A DNA stretch of 64,000 nt, from assembly GCA_024400915.1 (NCBI GenBank), contig JAKSLX010000015.1, forward strand, positions 10,368 to 74,367. Reading direction: 5' to 3'. The position numbers were made by a program, and so were the translations under genes. Below, piece after piece: positions 1-8,492 of this stretch (its first letter is position 1; each line of letters opens with the position of its first letter). Below the pieces are notes generated by a model. The model was not told the DNA's origin. It did no database searches and was given only the letters and a program-made list of their open reading frames with translations. This DNA is from Treponema sp. GTDB taxonomy: Bacteria; Spirochaetota; Spirochaetia; Treponematales; Treponemataceae.

Positions 1-952
1 CTAGGGTTACGATGCCTGCCATTCCGCCGTATTCATTTACAGCAACGGCAAAATTTATTTTTTCCTTTTTAAATTTTTTAAGCAGGTCGATGGCGCTCAT
101 GGTCTCTGGAACAAAGGTAACTTCGGACATGCAGATCTTTACAAAATCCTTGCTTTCGGTAATAAGACTGTCTGCAAAAAGTACCGACTTAAAGTGAAGG
201 ACACCGACAATGTTTTCAACATCATTTTCGTAAACGGGAATTTTTGAATAACCCGTGGTCTGGAAAAGGGCAATAACTTCATCAAGTGAACTTTCCGTGC
301 TCAGGTATTTTACAAGGGAACGATGGCGCATAATTGAATGAACGTTCAGATCTGAAAACTCAAAAAGACGTTCAAGCATTTTTCTTTCGCTCTGTTCCAG
401 GGTTCCTTCTTTTTCTCCGACTTCAATGAGGGTTTTCAGTTCGTCTTCCGTAACAAGAACTCTCTTTGTTTTGAAAATCTTTTTTTCTGCAAAATCAATG
501 AAGCGGGTAAAGAGGCAGAAAATTTTTACAACCGGATAAAGAATTGCCTTGATTATATAAACCGCTACCGCCGTATTTTTTACTGCAGTTTCCGTGTTGA
601 TTGCCGCAAAAGTTTTCGGAACGATTTCTACAAAGATGATTACAAGGAAAAGGATTACAGCTGTAGCCGCACTTACATATTCTTCTCCGAACACCTTAAC
701 TGCAAATGCTGTTGCAACGGCACTGTTCAATGTGTTCACGAAATTTGTTCCGATCAAAACCGTTGCAATAAGTTCATCAAGATTTGACCTGAGCCTTGCA
801 ATGAGGTCAGCGTGCTTTGCCTTTTCTTTCTGTAACTGCCGAACCTTGATTCTGTTCAGGCTTGTAAAGGCTGTTTCCGTCATGGAAAAAAATGCACCAG
901 CAGCAAGAAGGAGAAGCATGAAAATAGAGATGCTGATTATGTAGGCTGTCAT
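1..952 (-). CDS. CNNM/CBS-domain membrane protein (HlyC/CorC family), partial
   Basis: The gene runs off the left edge, so about 317 N-terminal residues are visible. The ATG at 952 overlaps the stop of the upstream gene (ATGA). The first ~140 residues contain several hydrophobic segments of the DUF21/CNNM type, with IIFVEIVPKTFAAI matching the conserved E-P-K-T stretch of the family. A CBS-domain pair follows (near FSDLNVHSIM and YSKIPVYENDVENIVG), ending at the edge in the EYGGMAGIVTL motif. Family members are linked to Mg2+/Co2+ handling; the 'haemolysin' label is historical. It pairs with the paralogue just upstream, and the two are probably co-transcribed and may act together. Transport function is inferred from the family only. 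Confidence 0.85.
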   Translation of the reverse strand, partial: MTAYIISISIFMLLLLAAGAFFSMTETAFTSLNRIKVRQLQKEKAKHADLIARLRSNLDELIATVLIGTNFVNTLNSAVATAFAVKVFGEEYVSAATAVILFLVIIFVEIVPKTFAAINTETAVKNTAVAVYIIKAILYPVVKIFCLFTRFIDFAEKKIFKTKRVLVTEDELKTLIEVGEKEGTLEQSERKMLERLFEFSDLNVHSIMRHRSLVKYLSTESSLDEVIALFQTTGYSKIPVYENDVENIVGVLHFKSVLFADSLITESKDFVKICMSEVTFVPETMSAIDLLKKFKKEKINFAVAVNEYGGMAGIVTL

Positions 953-2226
953 TGAGCACCTCCAATCATCTTAACTTTTGAAACCCGGTTCTTGTCCATT
1001 TCTGTTACGATGAATTTGAAATCTCCAAAAGTAATGCTCTGTCCAACACGAGGAATGCATTCAAGTTTTTCAGAAATGAAGCCTCCGATGGTTTCACAAT
1101 TTTCAGACTGCATATTTATTCCAAGCTGCTCGTTTATATCCATAAGGCGGCTCAATCCGTCAAGATCATCATTGCGGGTATTGCGGATTTTTACCTGAAC
1201 CTTGTTGTGGGCATAGTTCTTGTATTCGTCAGACATTGGTCCAAAGATTTCGCGTACAATATCTTCAACCGTAAGTATTCCATCCGTGCCTGAATATTCA
1301 TCGATAACAACGGCAAGACTCTGATGGTTTTCGCTAAGCATCTGCTGAATGCCTGACATTTTTTTTGTTCCAAGAATAAATAGGGGAGGACGCATTACGC
1401 GGCTTACGGTAAAAAGATCCGGATGGGTTTTATATACCAGCATGTCCTTTATGTAGATGATTCCCACGATGTCATCTATGTCTTTTTTGTATACGGGGAA
1501 TTTTGAAAGCCTTAATCTTTCTGAAAGCTCAATTATTTTTCTGTAAGAATCGTTTACTGAAACGGCCTTGATTTTCATTCGCGGAATCATGATGTCCTTT
1601 GCTTCAAGGTCAGTGAATTTGAAAACCTTTGACATCATGTTCTTTTCATTTTTTTCAAGGACACCCTGCTCGTGACCTACATCGATGAAAGTCCTTATCT
1701 CTTCTTCCGTAAAAGTTACCTGGCTCCCCTGAATGTTTGCCTTGAAAGATTTTAAAATCAATTTGGAAATACCGGTGAAAATAAAAACCAGAGGTGCAAG
1801 AAGAACTTCAAGGAAACTTACAAACCCGCTGAAAAAGAATGCGATGTTTTCCGGATGATGGGTTGCAATTGTCTTTGGAGAAATTTCACCAAAGATGAGA
1901 AGGATGATCGTTACGACAAATGTTGCAAATCCAACACCCTTGCTTCCCCAGATTTTAATTGCGACAAAAGAAAAGATTGCAGATAGGGCAATGTTGACGA
2001 TGTTGTTTGCAACAAGAAGTGTGTTGATGAGTTTGTTCTTGTCCTGAAGAAGCCGCCAGACCCTGACGGCCCTTTTGTTTTTCTGGTTCCTCAAAAAGCG
2101 CACCCTCAGTTTGTTCACTGAAAGGAAAGCACTTTCTGATGCCGAAAAAATCATGGACAGCAGAACAAGAACACATGAGATTGAAATTAAAATCCACAAC
2201 GGAAAGGAATCTGTCGCGTCCATCAT
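949..2226 (-). CDS. CNNM/CBS-domain membrane protein (HlyC/CorC family)
   Basis: A complete 425-residue protein. Residues ~8-150 form the DUF21/CNNM membrane region, with SESAFLSVNKLRVRFL near the start and FGEISPKTIA as the family E-P-K-T motif. A CBS pair covers ~200-330 (KDIMIPRMKI, LSKFPVYKKDIDDIVGIIY, EYSGTDGILTVEDI), and a C-terminal CorC/HlyC-associated domain covers ~345-420 (DGLSRLMDINEQLGI, ETIGGFISEKL, VGQSITFGDFKF). Start and stop both overlap neighbours by 4 bases, giving a tight three-gene run with the lipoprotein gene upstream and the paralogue downstream. Ion-transport role is family knowledge; the substrate is not shown. Confidence 0.9.
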   Translation of the reverse strand: MMDATDSFPLWILISISCVLVLLSMIFSASESAFLSVNKLRVRFLRNQKNKRAVRVWRLLQDKNKLINTLLVANNIVNIALSAIFSFVAIKIWGSKGVGFATFVVTIILLIFGEISPKTIATHHPENIAFFFSGFVSFLEVLLAPLVFIFTGISKLILKSFKANIQGSQVTFTEEEIRTFIDVGHEQGVLEKNEKNMMSKVFKFTDLEAKDIMIPRMKIKAVSVNDSYRKIIELSERLRLSKFPVYKKDIDDIVGIIYIKDMLVYKTHPDLFTVSRVMRPPLFILGTKKMSGIQQMLSENHQSLAVVIDEYSGTDGILTVEDIVREIFGPMSDEYKNYAHNKVQVKIRNTRNDDLDGLSRLMDINEQLGINMQSENCETIGGFISEKLECIPRVGQSITFGDFKFIVTEMDKNRVSKVKMIGGAQ

Positions 2227-3212
2227 TCTCCGTCTGATTCTGCCTGAACTTTTTCAAGCTCAGAAAATCTTTTCATCTGCTGAAGGTTCTGGAGAATCTT
2301 CATGGCATTTGGCCCTGCTGGATTTACTGTATATGCCTTTTCAAGATATTCGGTCACAAGGGCTGAATCAAATTTTTCCCCGTTGATGAGGGAGTAGGCT
2401 GCCATGTAGTAGGCTTCCTGCACCTGATCCAGAGCGAGATGTCCCTTTTCAATTACATCAAGGAAAGGTTTTGCAGGATCTTCGTTTTTTGTAGTTGCTT
2501 CATAGGAAACGTAATAGGCAGCGGCAAGTTCATAGAAACCTAAGCGGCCAGTTTCATTTTCCGTATCAAGGGCCGGGAATTCATAAATCAAATCTTTATA
2601 GAGGTCGCTGAACCTTGGGTTAGATCCTTTTACAAGTTCATCAATTGCCTTTGCTTTTTCCACGCCTTTTGCTGAACGAACAGCTTCAACAAGAACCTTG
2701 ATCTCTGCTGCTTTTTTTCTCTGTACTTCTACCTTTTCAGAATATTCTTCAACAGTACAAGTCGTATCCTTGTCTGCATCAAAAATCACCTGTTCAAGAA
2801 CATAACCTTCTGCCGAACAAAGGTAAACTGCAGGCCAAACCTTTACGCTGTAGTTGCGTCCTAGAACTTCCTTCCTTTTATATTCCGCAGCGATTTTTTC
2901 TGCAAGCTTTTTGTCTGCATCGGATGCATCTTCTGCAACCTTTGTCTTTGCAAATTCCCCCTGTGAAAAATCGATGTTGAGGAACACATAGTCCTTTGAG
3001 TATCTGGAAAGGAATTCCTTTTTGTTAAGGATGTTCTCCTTGAATGGAACGCTGTTGTCAGTCCAGTCATCGCCAGTGAAAACAAGGAAAACATCCTTAT
3101 TCTTTTTCTGGGCAGACTTGAGGGCATCATCATAATCCGTGTTCCATTTTGTACCGCAGGAAACAAAAAGTGCTGAAATAATTGCTGTTATAAAAAGTTT
3201 TGAAAGTTTCAT
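2223..3212 (-). CDS. thioredoxin-fold lipoprotein lacking the CxxC motif
   Basis: 329 residues with a lipoprotein signal peptide (hydrophobic core, then lipobox FVSC at ~19). Residues ~25-150 resemble the thioredoxin_7-like domain: KDVFLVFTGDDWTDNSVPF corresponds to the usual 'F-T-G-x-D-W-C-x-x-C' segment, and WPAVYLC matches the cis-Pro strand. Both expected cysteines are replaced (Thr and Ser), so thiol redox activity is unlikely. The C-terminal half (~180-329) is helical and TPR-like. It is the first gene of the run leading into the two CNNM/CBS genes (4-base overlap), suggesting an envelope role; the function is not known. Confidence 0.75.
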   Translation of the reverse strand: MKLSKLFITAIISALFVSCGTKWNTDYDDALKSAQKKNKDVFLVFTGDDWTDNSVPFKENILNKKEFLSRYSKDYVFLNIDFSQGEFAKTKVAEDASDADKKLAEKIAAEYKRKEVLGRNYSVKVWPAVYLCSAEGYVLEQVIFDADKDTTCTVEEYSEKVEVQRKKAAEIKVLVEAVRSAKGVEKAKAIDELVKGSNPRFSDLYKDLIYEFPALDTENETGRLGFYELAAAYYVSYEATTKNEDPAKPFLDVIEKGHLALDQVQEAYYMAAYSLINGEKFDSALVTEYLEKAYTVNPAGPNAMKILQNLQQMKRFSELEKVQAESDGE

Positions 3213-3226
3213 AATTATCGTCTTAA

Positions 3227-3263
3227 AAAGACCGAAACCTTTTTTCCCAAGATTTCGGTCTTT
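3227..3263 (-). terminator. rho-independent terminator after purL
   Basis: An 11-bp perfect stem pairs 3227-3237 (AAAGACCGAAA) with 3253-3263 (TTTCGGTCTTT). Read on the minus strand it follows the purL stop and is followed by a short T run. It lies between purL and the downstream lipoprotein gene. Confidence 0.75.
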
Positions 3264-3295
3264 GTGCCTGTCGAAATGACCAAAAGTATTCTCAC

Positions 3296-3327
3296 GGTAA
3301 TTTCGATAAACTCAACCACCGTGATAC
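3296..3327 (-). repeat. dispersed intergenic repeat R1
   Basis: The reverse complement of 3301-3320 is GGTGGTTGAGTTTATCGAAA. Near-identical 20-mers occur at 10242-10261 and 47940-47959, and a diverged copy starts at 47252. An outer CACGGT/ACCGTG pairing makes it a small hairpin. It lies just downstream of purL. Confidence 0.7.
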
Positions 3328-3361
3328 AACTGTTCAGCCATTCTTTGGCATTCCCCTGTTT

Positions 3362-6300
3362 TTATTTGAAGTACCTTACACCGGCGCGGAATACGTTCTG
3401 GTTCTTGTCGCCACCCACATTCATGAAGAGATCGTTGCTTGAACCGTCTGCATTAATTCCAACCGAACGTTCGTTGTGACCCATCTTACCGAGTACACGT
3501 CCGTCAGGAGAGGTAATACCTTCGATGGCAAACAAACTACCGTTAGGATTGTGTGGTTCTACGATTGAAGGAACACCATTTTCATCAACGTACTGTGTGA
3601 ATACCTGTCCGTTCTTGAAAAGCTTTTCTGCAGTAGCTGCATCAACAACAAAGCGGCCTTCACCATGGCTGATTGCAGTCATGTGTGTCTTAGGGTCAAG
3701 AACAGACTTGTCCAGTGCCCAAGGGCTCATTGCAGATACCATTCTTGTACGAACGATGCGGCTGATGTGGCGGCCGATGGTGTTGTATGTAAGTGTTGGC
3801 ATTTCGCCTGTCATGTCGCGGAATTCACCGTACATTGCAAGACCTGTCTTAACCAGTGCCTGGAATCCGTTACAGATACCAAGAACAAGACCGTCGCGGT
3901 TCTTAAGGAGATCCATAACCTGGTCTTCAATCTTTTTGTTGCGAAGAACGTTTACGATGAACTTTGCAGATCCATCAGGTTCGTCACCGGCAGAGAATCC
4001 ACCGGAAAGTGCGAGAATCTGTGCGTTCTTGAGTTCTGCTTCAAGATTGCCGAGAGTTTCTTCAAGCTGTCCTGGGAGCTTGTTTCTGATTGGAACAAGT
4101 CTTGTTGCAGCACCTGCAAGGTTGAATGCGCGCTGCATGTCCAGTTCGCAGTTTGTTCCAGGGAATACAGGGAGAACTACGAGCGGCTTTGCCTTTCCAG
4201 GTTCTACGATGTTGAAAGTCTTTCTTGCCTCAACAAGGGAATCGTGTTCCTTGAGTGCCCATTCAGGAAGAGCTGGCTGTTCAGCCTTGTCTGATACTGG
4301 TGGGTAAACCTTGGCAAGTTTTGCTTCCCATGCGCTTTCGATTTCTGAAAGTTCGATAACTGCATCGTCGAATGTGATTGTTTCTTCTGCAGTTGTTGAA
4401 CCAATTTTGCATACTGTACCTGCGGCAAATTCTCCATTTGCTTCAAGGTCTTCTGCAGTTTCTACGATGATTGAACCGTACTGTGGAGTAAAGAGGTCTT
4501 CGATTGAAGCGGCCTTTTCAATTCCAACTCCAGTTGCAGATGCAGGAATTGTTTCAAGGGCACAACCGACTCTGTTACCCAATGCCATCTTGCTTACAGC
4601 TTCTGCAATTCCACCCGCCTGAACAGGATACATTGCCTCGATCTTGTCAGCTGCATTGAGCTTGTAGAGTGCCTTTGCGTTTTTCTTGAATGCCTCAAAA
4701 TCAGGAGCCATCTGTCCATCGTAAGGAACTGTAACGATATAAACACCGTTGCCAGATTTCTTGAATGAACCTGATGTTACGTTCTTTACGTTTTCTGTAT
4801 CTACTGCAAATGAAACCAGTGTGTGTGGAACATTGATGTCTTCGAATGTACCGGACATCGAGTCCTTTCCACCGATTGATGGAGTTCCCATTGCCTTCTG
4901 TGCGTCAATTGATCCGAGCAATGCTGCGGCTGGATATCCCCAGGTCTTTTCGCTTACTGCGCGTCCAAAGAATTCCTGGAATGTAAGTCGGCAGCTTTCT
5001 GGCTTTCCACCCATACAGGCAATCTTTGCAAGTGATGAAAGAACTGCAGTCTGTGCTCCGTGCCATGGCGACCAGTTTGAAACGCGTGGGTCAAATCCGT
5101 AAGACATGAGGCTTACTGTTGAAGTTTCGCGTGGTGAAAGAACAGGGAACTTTGCTGCCATACCAGCTTCTGGTGTGCCCTGATACTTTCCGCCGTAAGG
5201 GAAGAGTACTGAGCCTGAACCGATGGAACCGTCAAAGCGTTCTCCAAGTCCGCGCTGTGAACAACAGGCAAGGTCGTTCATGTTTGCAAGCCATGCTTCT
5301 TCAAGCTTGTCGCTGTCGATTGCTTCTGATGCTGCATCGTATTCCTTGAGTACTTCTGCAACTGAATCAAGAGGCTTTACAAGTGGAGATTCTGCCTGTG
5401 GAGCAGGGCTTTCAATTTCTGCAACTGCGTGGTGTTCAGCTCCTGCTGCATCGAGGAATGAGCGGTCAAGTTCTACGATTGTCTTTCCGCGCCACTTCAT
5501 AACAAGCTTGTCTGTATTTGTAACTTCTGCAACAACAACTGCGTTAAGGTTTTCGTCGTTTGTTGCCTTGATGAATTTTTCTACATCGCCCTTACGAACA
5601 ACACAGGCCATTCTTTCCTGGCTTTCTGAAATTGCAAGTTCTGTTCCGTCGAGGCCGTCGTACTTCTTTGGAACCATATCAAGGTTGATTTCAAGACCTG
5701 GTGCCAATTCACCGATGGCAACCGAAACACCACCTGCACCAAAGTCGTTGCAGCGGCGGATCATCTTGCATACTTCCTTGTTGCGGAAGAGCTTCTGGAT
5801 CTTGCGTTCTTCTACTGCGTTACCTTTCTGAACTTCAGCAGCAGCAGTTGTAACTGATTTTGTTGTGTGTACTTTTGATGATCCTGTAGCACCACCGATA
5901 CCGTCGCGGCCAGTTCCACCACCAAGAAGGATGACTACGTCGCCTGCATCAGGTTCTTCGCGGAGTACCTGGTCAGCAGGAGATGCGGAAATAACTGCAC
6001 CAAGTTCCATGCGCTTTGCAACATATCCCGGGTGGTAGATTTCCTGAACCTGACCTGTTGTAAGACCGATCTGGTTTCCGTATGAAGAGAATCCCTGGGC
6101 TGCTTCACGGCAGATCTTTACCTGTGGAAGTTTTCCCTTGAGAGTTTCTGCAAGTGATACTGTTGGATCTGCGGCACCTGTTATACGCATTGACTGGTAA
6201 ACCCATGAACGTCCTGAAAGTGGATCGCGGATTGCACCACCAAGACAGGTTGCGGCTCCACCAAATGGTTCGATTTCTGTTGGATGATTGTGTGTTTCGT

Positions 6301-7327
6301 TCTTGAACTGAAGAAGCCAGCGTTCTGTAGCTTCAGGTGAATTTTCGTCGATTGGGTTTCCGTTTGCATCAGTAGTGTAGTGAAGGTCAACGAAAACTGA
6401 ACATGCATTGATTTCTGCGCTTACTTCAATGTCATCAAGCTTGTTGTTCTTGCGCAGGTACTTTGCTGCGATACATGCCATGTCCATGAGAGTAACAGGC
6501 TTATCCTTGCGTCCAACGTAAAGGTCGGTGCGCATAGCAGTGTAGTTTTCGTAAGACTTCTTAAAGAGGCTTGCGTAAGGACCGTCAGCAATCTTTACTT
6601 CATCAAGGTTTGTAAGGAACGTCGTGTGGCGGCAGTGATCTGACCAGTATGTATCAAGAACACGGATTTCTGTGATTGTTGGATCACGGTTGATGCTCTT
6701 GAAATAGTCCTGAAGGAATTTGATGTCGAGAAGATCCATTGCAAGACCAAGTTCCTTGCGATATGAATCAAGCTTTGCTTCGTCCATTGCATTGAAGCCT
6801 TCAACTGTCGGAATGTCGGCAGGATTCATTGCATCCATCTTGAGTGTCGCAGGCTTTGTTGAATCTGTAAGACGGCTGTCTACAGGGTTGATAAGGTAGC
6901 CCTGAATCTTGAGGAGTTCATCCTTTGAAATGTTTCCTTCAAGAAGAACAACCTTTGCACACCTTACGCGTGGAGGTTCTGTTCCGACTGTAGTCTCTGA
7001 TTTCATGCCTTCGCGAAGAAGTGAAAGACACTGTTCTGCACTGTCAGCTCTCTGGTCGTACTGGCCTGGAAGGAATTCCCAGACGATTACCTGATTGCCA
7101 GCAGGAACTTCAAGTTCTTCAAATGTAACGAAGTCACTCTGAGGTTCTGAGAAAATGCGTGTGGCTGCTACTTTTGCTACAGCGTCTGCAACATTTTCTA
7201 CATCGTAACGGTTGAAATAGCGAACACCGTTAACACCACTAATTCCCAAAAATCCGTTGATTTCGGACTTGATGCGGGCTGCTTCATTTTCAAAGCCAGC
7301 CTTTCTTTCTACATAGATACGAAACAT
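3362..7327 (-). CDS. purL: phosphoribosylformylglycinamidine synthase, single-chain
   Basis: 1321 residues that convert FGAR, glutamine and ATP to FGAM in purine biosynthesis. The order is an N-terminal PurS-like region, the YWSDHCRHTTFL linker motif at ~230, two AIR-synthase-like halves (DFGAGGVSVAIGELAPG; GGKDSMSGTFEDI), and a C-terminal glutamine amidotransferase domain with the nucleophile in GLVLGICNGFQAL and the SHGEGRF / EPHNPNGS motifs. Length and N-terminus fit the Clostridium-type fused enzyme rather than the split PurSQL form. No other pur gene is adjacent. The promoter lies directly against the start codon (see 7334-7362), so the mRNA is probably leaderless. Confidence 0.95.
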   Translation of the reverse strand: MFRIYVERKAGFENEAARIKSEINGFLGISGVNGVRYFNRYDVENVADAVAKVAATRIFSEPQSDFVTFEELEVPAGNQVIVWEFLPGQYDQRADSAEQCLSLLREGMKSETTVGTEPPRVRCAKVVLLEGNISKDELLKIQGYLINPVDSRLTDSTKPATLKMDAMNPADIPTVEGFNAMDEAKLDSYRKELGLAMDLLDIKFLQDYFKSINRDPTITEIRVLDTYWSDHCRHTTFLTNLDEVKIADGPYASLFKKSYENYTAMRTDLYVGRKDKPVTLMDMACIAAKYLRKNNKLDDIEVSAEINACSVFVDLHYTTDANGNPIDENSPEATERWLLQFKNETHNHPTEIEPFGGAATCLGGAIRDPLSGRSWVYQSMRITGAADPTVSLAETLKGKLPQVKICREAAQGFSSYGNQIGLTTGQVQEIYHPGYVAKRMELGAVISASPADQVLREEPDAGDVVILLGGGTGRDGIGGATGSSKVHTTKSVTTAAAEVQKGNAVEERKIQKLFRNKEVCKMIRRCNDFGAGGVSVAIGELAPGLEINLDMVPKKYDGLDGTELAISESQERMACVVRKGDVEKFIKATNDENLNAVVVAEVTNTDKLVMKWRGKTIVELDRSFLDAAGAEHHAVAEIESPAPQAESPLVKPLDSVAEVLKEYDAASEAIDSDKLEEAWLANMNDLACCSQRGLGERFDGSIGSGSVLFPYGGKYQGTPEAGMAAKFPVLSPRETSTVSLMSYGFDPRVSNWSPWHGAQTAVLSSLAKIACMGGKPESCRLTFQEFFGRAVSEKTWGYPAAALLGSIDAQKAMGTPSIGGKDSMSGTFEDINVPHTLVSFAVDTENVKNVTSGSFKKSGNGVYIVTVPYDGQMAPDFEAFKKNAKALYKLNAADKIEAMYPVQAGGIAEAVSKMALGNRVGCALETIPASATGVGIEKAASIEDLFTPQYGSIIVETAEDLEANGEFAAGTVCKIGSTTAEETITFDDAVIELSEIESAWEAKLAKVYPPVSDKAEQPALPEWALKEHDSLVEARKTFNIVEPGKAKPLVVLPVFPGTNCELDMQRAFNLAGAATRLVPIRNKLPGQLEETLGNLEAELKNAQILALSGGFSAGDEPDGSAKFIVNVLRNKKIEDQVMDLLKNRDGLVLGICNGFQALVKTGLAMYGEFRDMTGEMPTLTYNTIGRHISRIVRTRMVSAMSPWALDKSVLDPKTHMTAISHGEGRFVVDAATAEKLFKNGQVFTQYVDENGVPSIVEPHNPNGSLFAIEGITSPDGRVLGKMGHNERSVGINADGSSNDLFMNVGGDKNQNVFRAGVRYFK

Positions 7328-7333
7328 TCGCCT

Positions 7334-7362
7334 ATTATAGAAGAAATGGGGTTTATTGTAAA
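7334..7362 (-). promoter_or_regulatory. purL promoter, predicted leaderless start
   Basis: On the minus strand TTTACA (7362-7357), a 17-base spacer and TATAAT (7339-7334) lie only 6 bases from the purL ATG at 7327. A normal start site about 7 bases after the -10 box would fall on the start codon, and there is no room for a ribosome-binding site. Confidence 0.7.
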
Positions 7363-7367
7363 TTGAA

Positions 7368-7440
7368 GGGCGAAAGCATTTGCAGAGTAGTTGTCATCCA
7401 TCGCATAACTTTCGCCCTACGATTGCTTTTCGCAATCGTA
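7368..7440. repeat. intergenic hairpins with repeat R3
   Basis: Two inverted repeats: GGGCGAAAG (7368-7376) with CTTTCGCCC (7409-7417), and TACGATTGC (7418-7426) with GCAATCGTA (7432-7440). The segment CGCCCTACGATTGC (7413-7426) recurs in related form at 46320 and 46423. No T run follows on the minus strand, so this is not a clear terminator for kdgK-side transcription. Confidence 0.55.
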
Positions 7441-7472
7441 AACACTTTCATTGAGATTATATGGCTTTCAAC

Positions 7473-8492
7473 CTATCGTTGAATTCTTCCGCTGGCATTG
7501 CCTGCCGCAAGGCGCTCAACTTCTTCTGCACTTACCATGTTGAAGTCACCTTCAACGGAATGCTTAAGGCACGAAGCGGCACTTGCAAATTCCACAGCGT
7601 CAAGGGAAGATTTTCCGCTGAGGATTGAATAAATGAGTCCCGCGCAGAAACTGTCTCCGCCACCAAGACGGTCAACGATCATCATTTCGTGTTCGCGGCT
7701 AAAGTAATAGTCCGTTCCGTCGTAGTAGAGGGCAGTCCAGCGGTTTATGTTTGCGTTTATTGATGTGCGAAGTGTAATTGCAACTTTCTTGAATCCGTAT
7801 TTGTCTGCAAGTTTTTTCGCTACAGTCTTATAGCCGTTCTTGTTGAGTTTTCCGTTTTCAATGTCCGTGTCGTCGGCTTCAATTCCAAAGACATCCTTTG
7901 CATCTTCCTCATTGGCAATACACACATCGGCATAAGGCGCAATCTTTTCCATTGTCTCCTTTGCCTCTGCCTTTGTCCAAAGCTTGCTGCGGTAGTTGAG
8001 GTCTACGCTTACGGGTATGTTTTTTTCCTTTGCCTTTTTGCATGCCTCGATGCAGATTGAAGGAAGGTTGCCTCCAAGGGCAGGTGTAATCCCTGTCAGA
8101 TGGAACCAGTCGGCACCCTCAAAAATCCTGTCCCAATTAAAATCAGAAGACGTACTTTCCGCAATGGCAGAACCAGCCCTGTCGTAGATGCACTTTGAAG
8201 GTCTCTGGCTTGCACCGCGTTCATTGAAGTATATTCCCACACGGTTGCCGCCACGGGAGATGAAAGAAGTATTTACTCCAAAACGGCGCAATGCGTTTAC
8301 CGCGCACTGACCGATTTCGTGGGCTGGAAGTTTTGTTACATAGACCGAATCAGCACCAAAATTGGCAAGGGAAACTGCAACATTTGCCTCAGCCCCTCCA
8401 AAGGTTGTTGTCATTTTATCTGACTGAACAAAGCGATAGTATCCTTCTGGTTCAATGCGTAGCATCACTTCGCCGAATGTAACGACTTTCAT
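7473..8492 (-). CDS. kdgK: PfkB-family sugar kinase, probable 2-keto-3-deoxygluconate kinase
   Basis: 339 residues. The N-terminus (MKVVTFGEVMLRIEPEG, then TFGGAEANVAVSLANFG) is the PfkB/ribokinase signature as found in KDG kinases. The C-terminal catalytic motif DRLGGGDSFCAGLIYS at ~275 contains the GxGD core and catalytic Asp. SVDLNYRSKLW is also typical of KDG kinases. It phosphorylates KDG to KDPG for Entner-Doudoroff cleavage, the last steps of pectin/uronate use. The ATG follows the pectinesterase stop with no gap, so the two are co-transcribed, which supports KDG rather than another sugar as the substrate. No KDPG aldolase is seen in the window. Confidence 0.8.
   Translation of the reverse strand: MKVVTFGEVMLRIEPEGYYRFVQSDKMTTTFGGAEANVAVSLANFGADSVYVTKLPAHEIGQCAVNALRRFGVNTSFISRGGNRVGIYFNERGASQRPSKCIYDRAGSAIAESTSSDFNWDRIFEGADWFHLTGITPALGGNLPSICIEACKKAKEKNIPVSVDLNYRSKLWTKAEAKETMEKIAPYADVCIANEEDAKDVFGIEADDTDIENGKLNKNGYKTVAKKLADKYGFKKVAITLRTSINANINRWTALYYDGTDYYFSREHEMMIVDRLGGGDSFCAGLIYSILSGKSSLDAVEFASAASCLKHSVEGDFNMVSAEEVERLAAGNASGRIQR

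Noticed and set aside
3525..4307. Long plus-strand frame (260 codons) opposite purL
   Set aside because: Shadow of purL codon bias; no start signals, Ser/Pro/Arg-rich nonsense sequence.
7328..7472. Purine riboswitch upstream of purL
   Set aside because: The promoter abuts the start codon, leaving no leader, and no purine aptamer motifs are seen.
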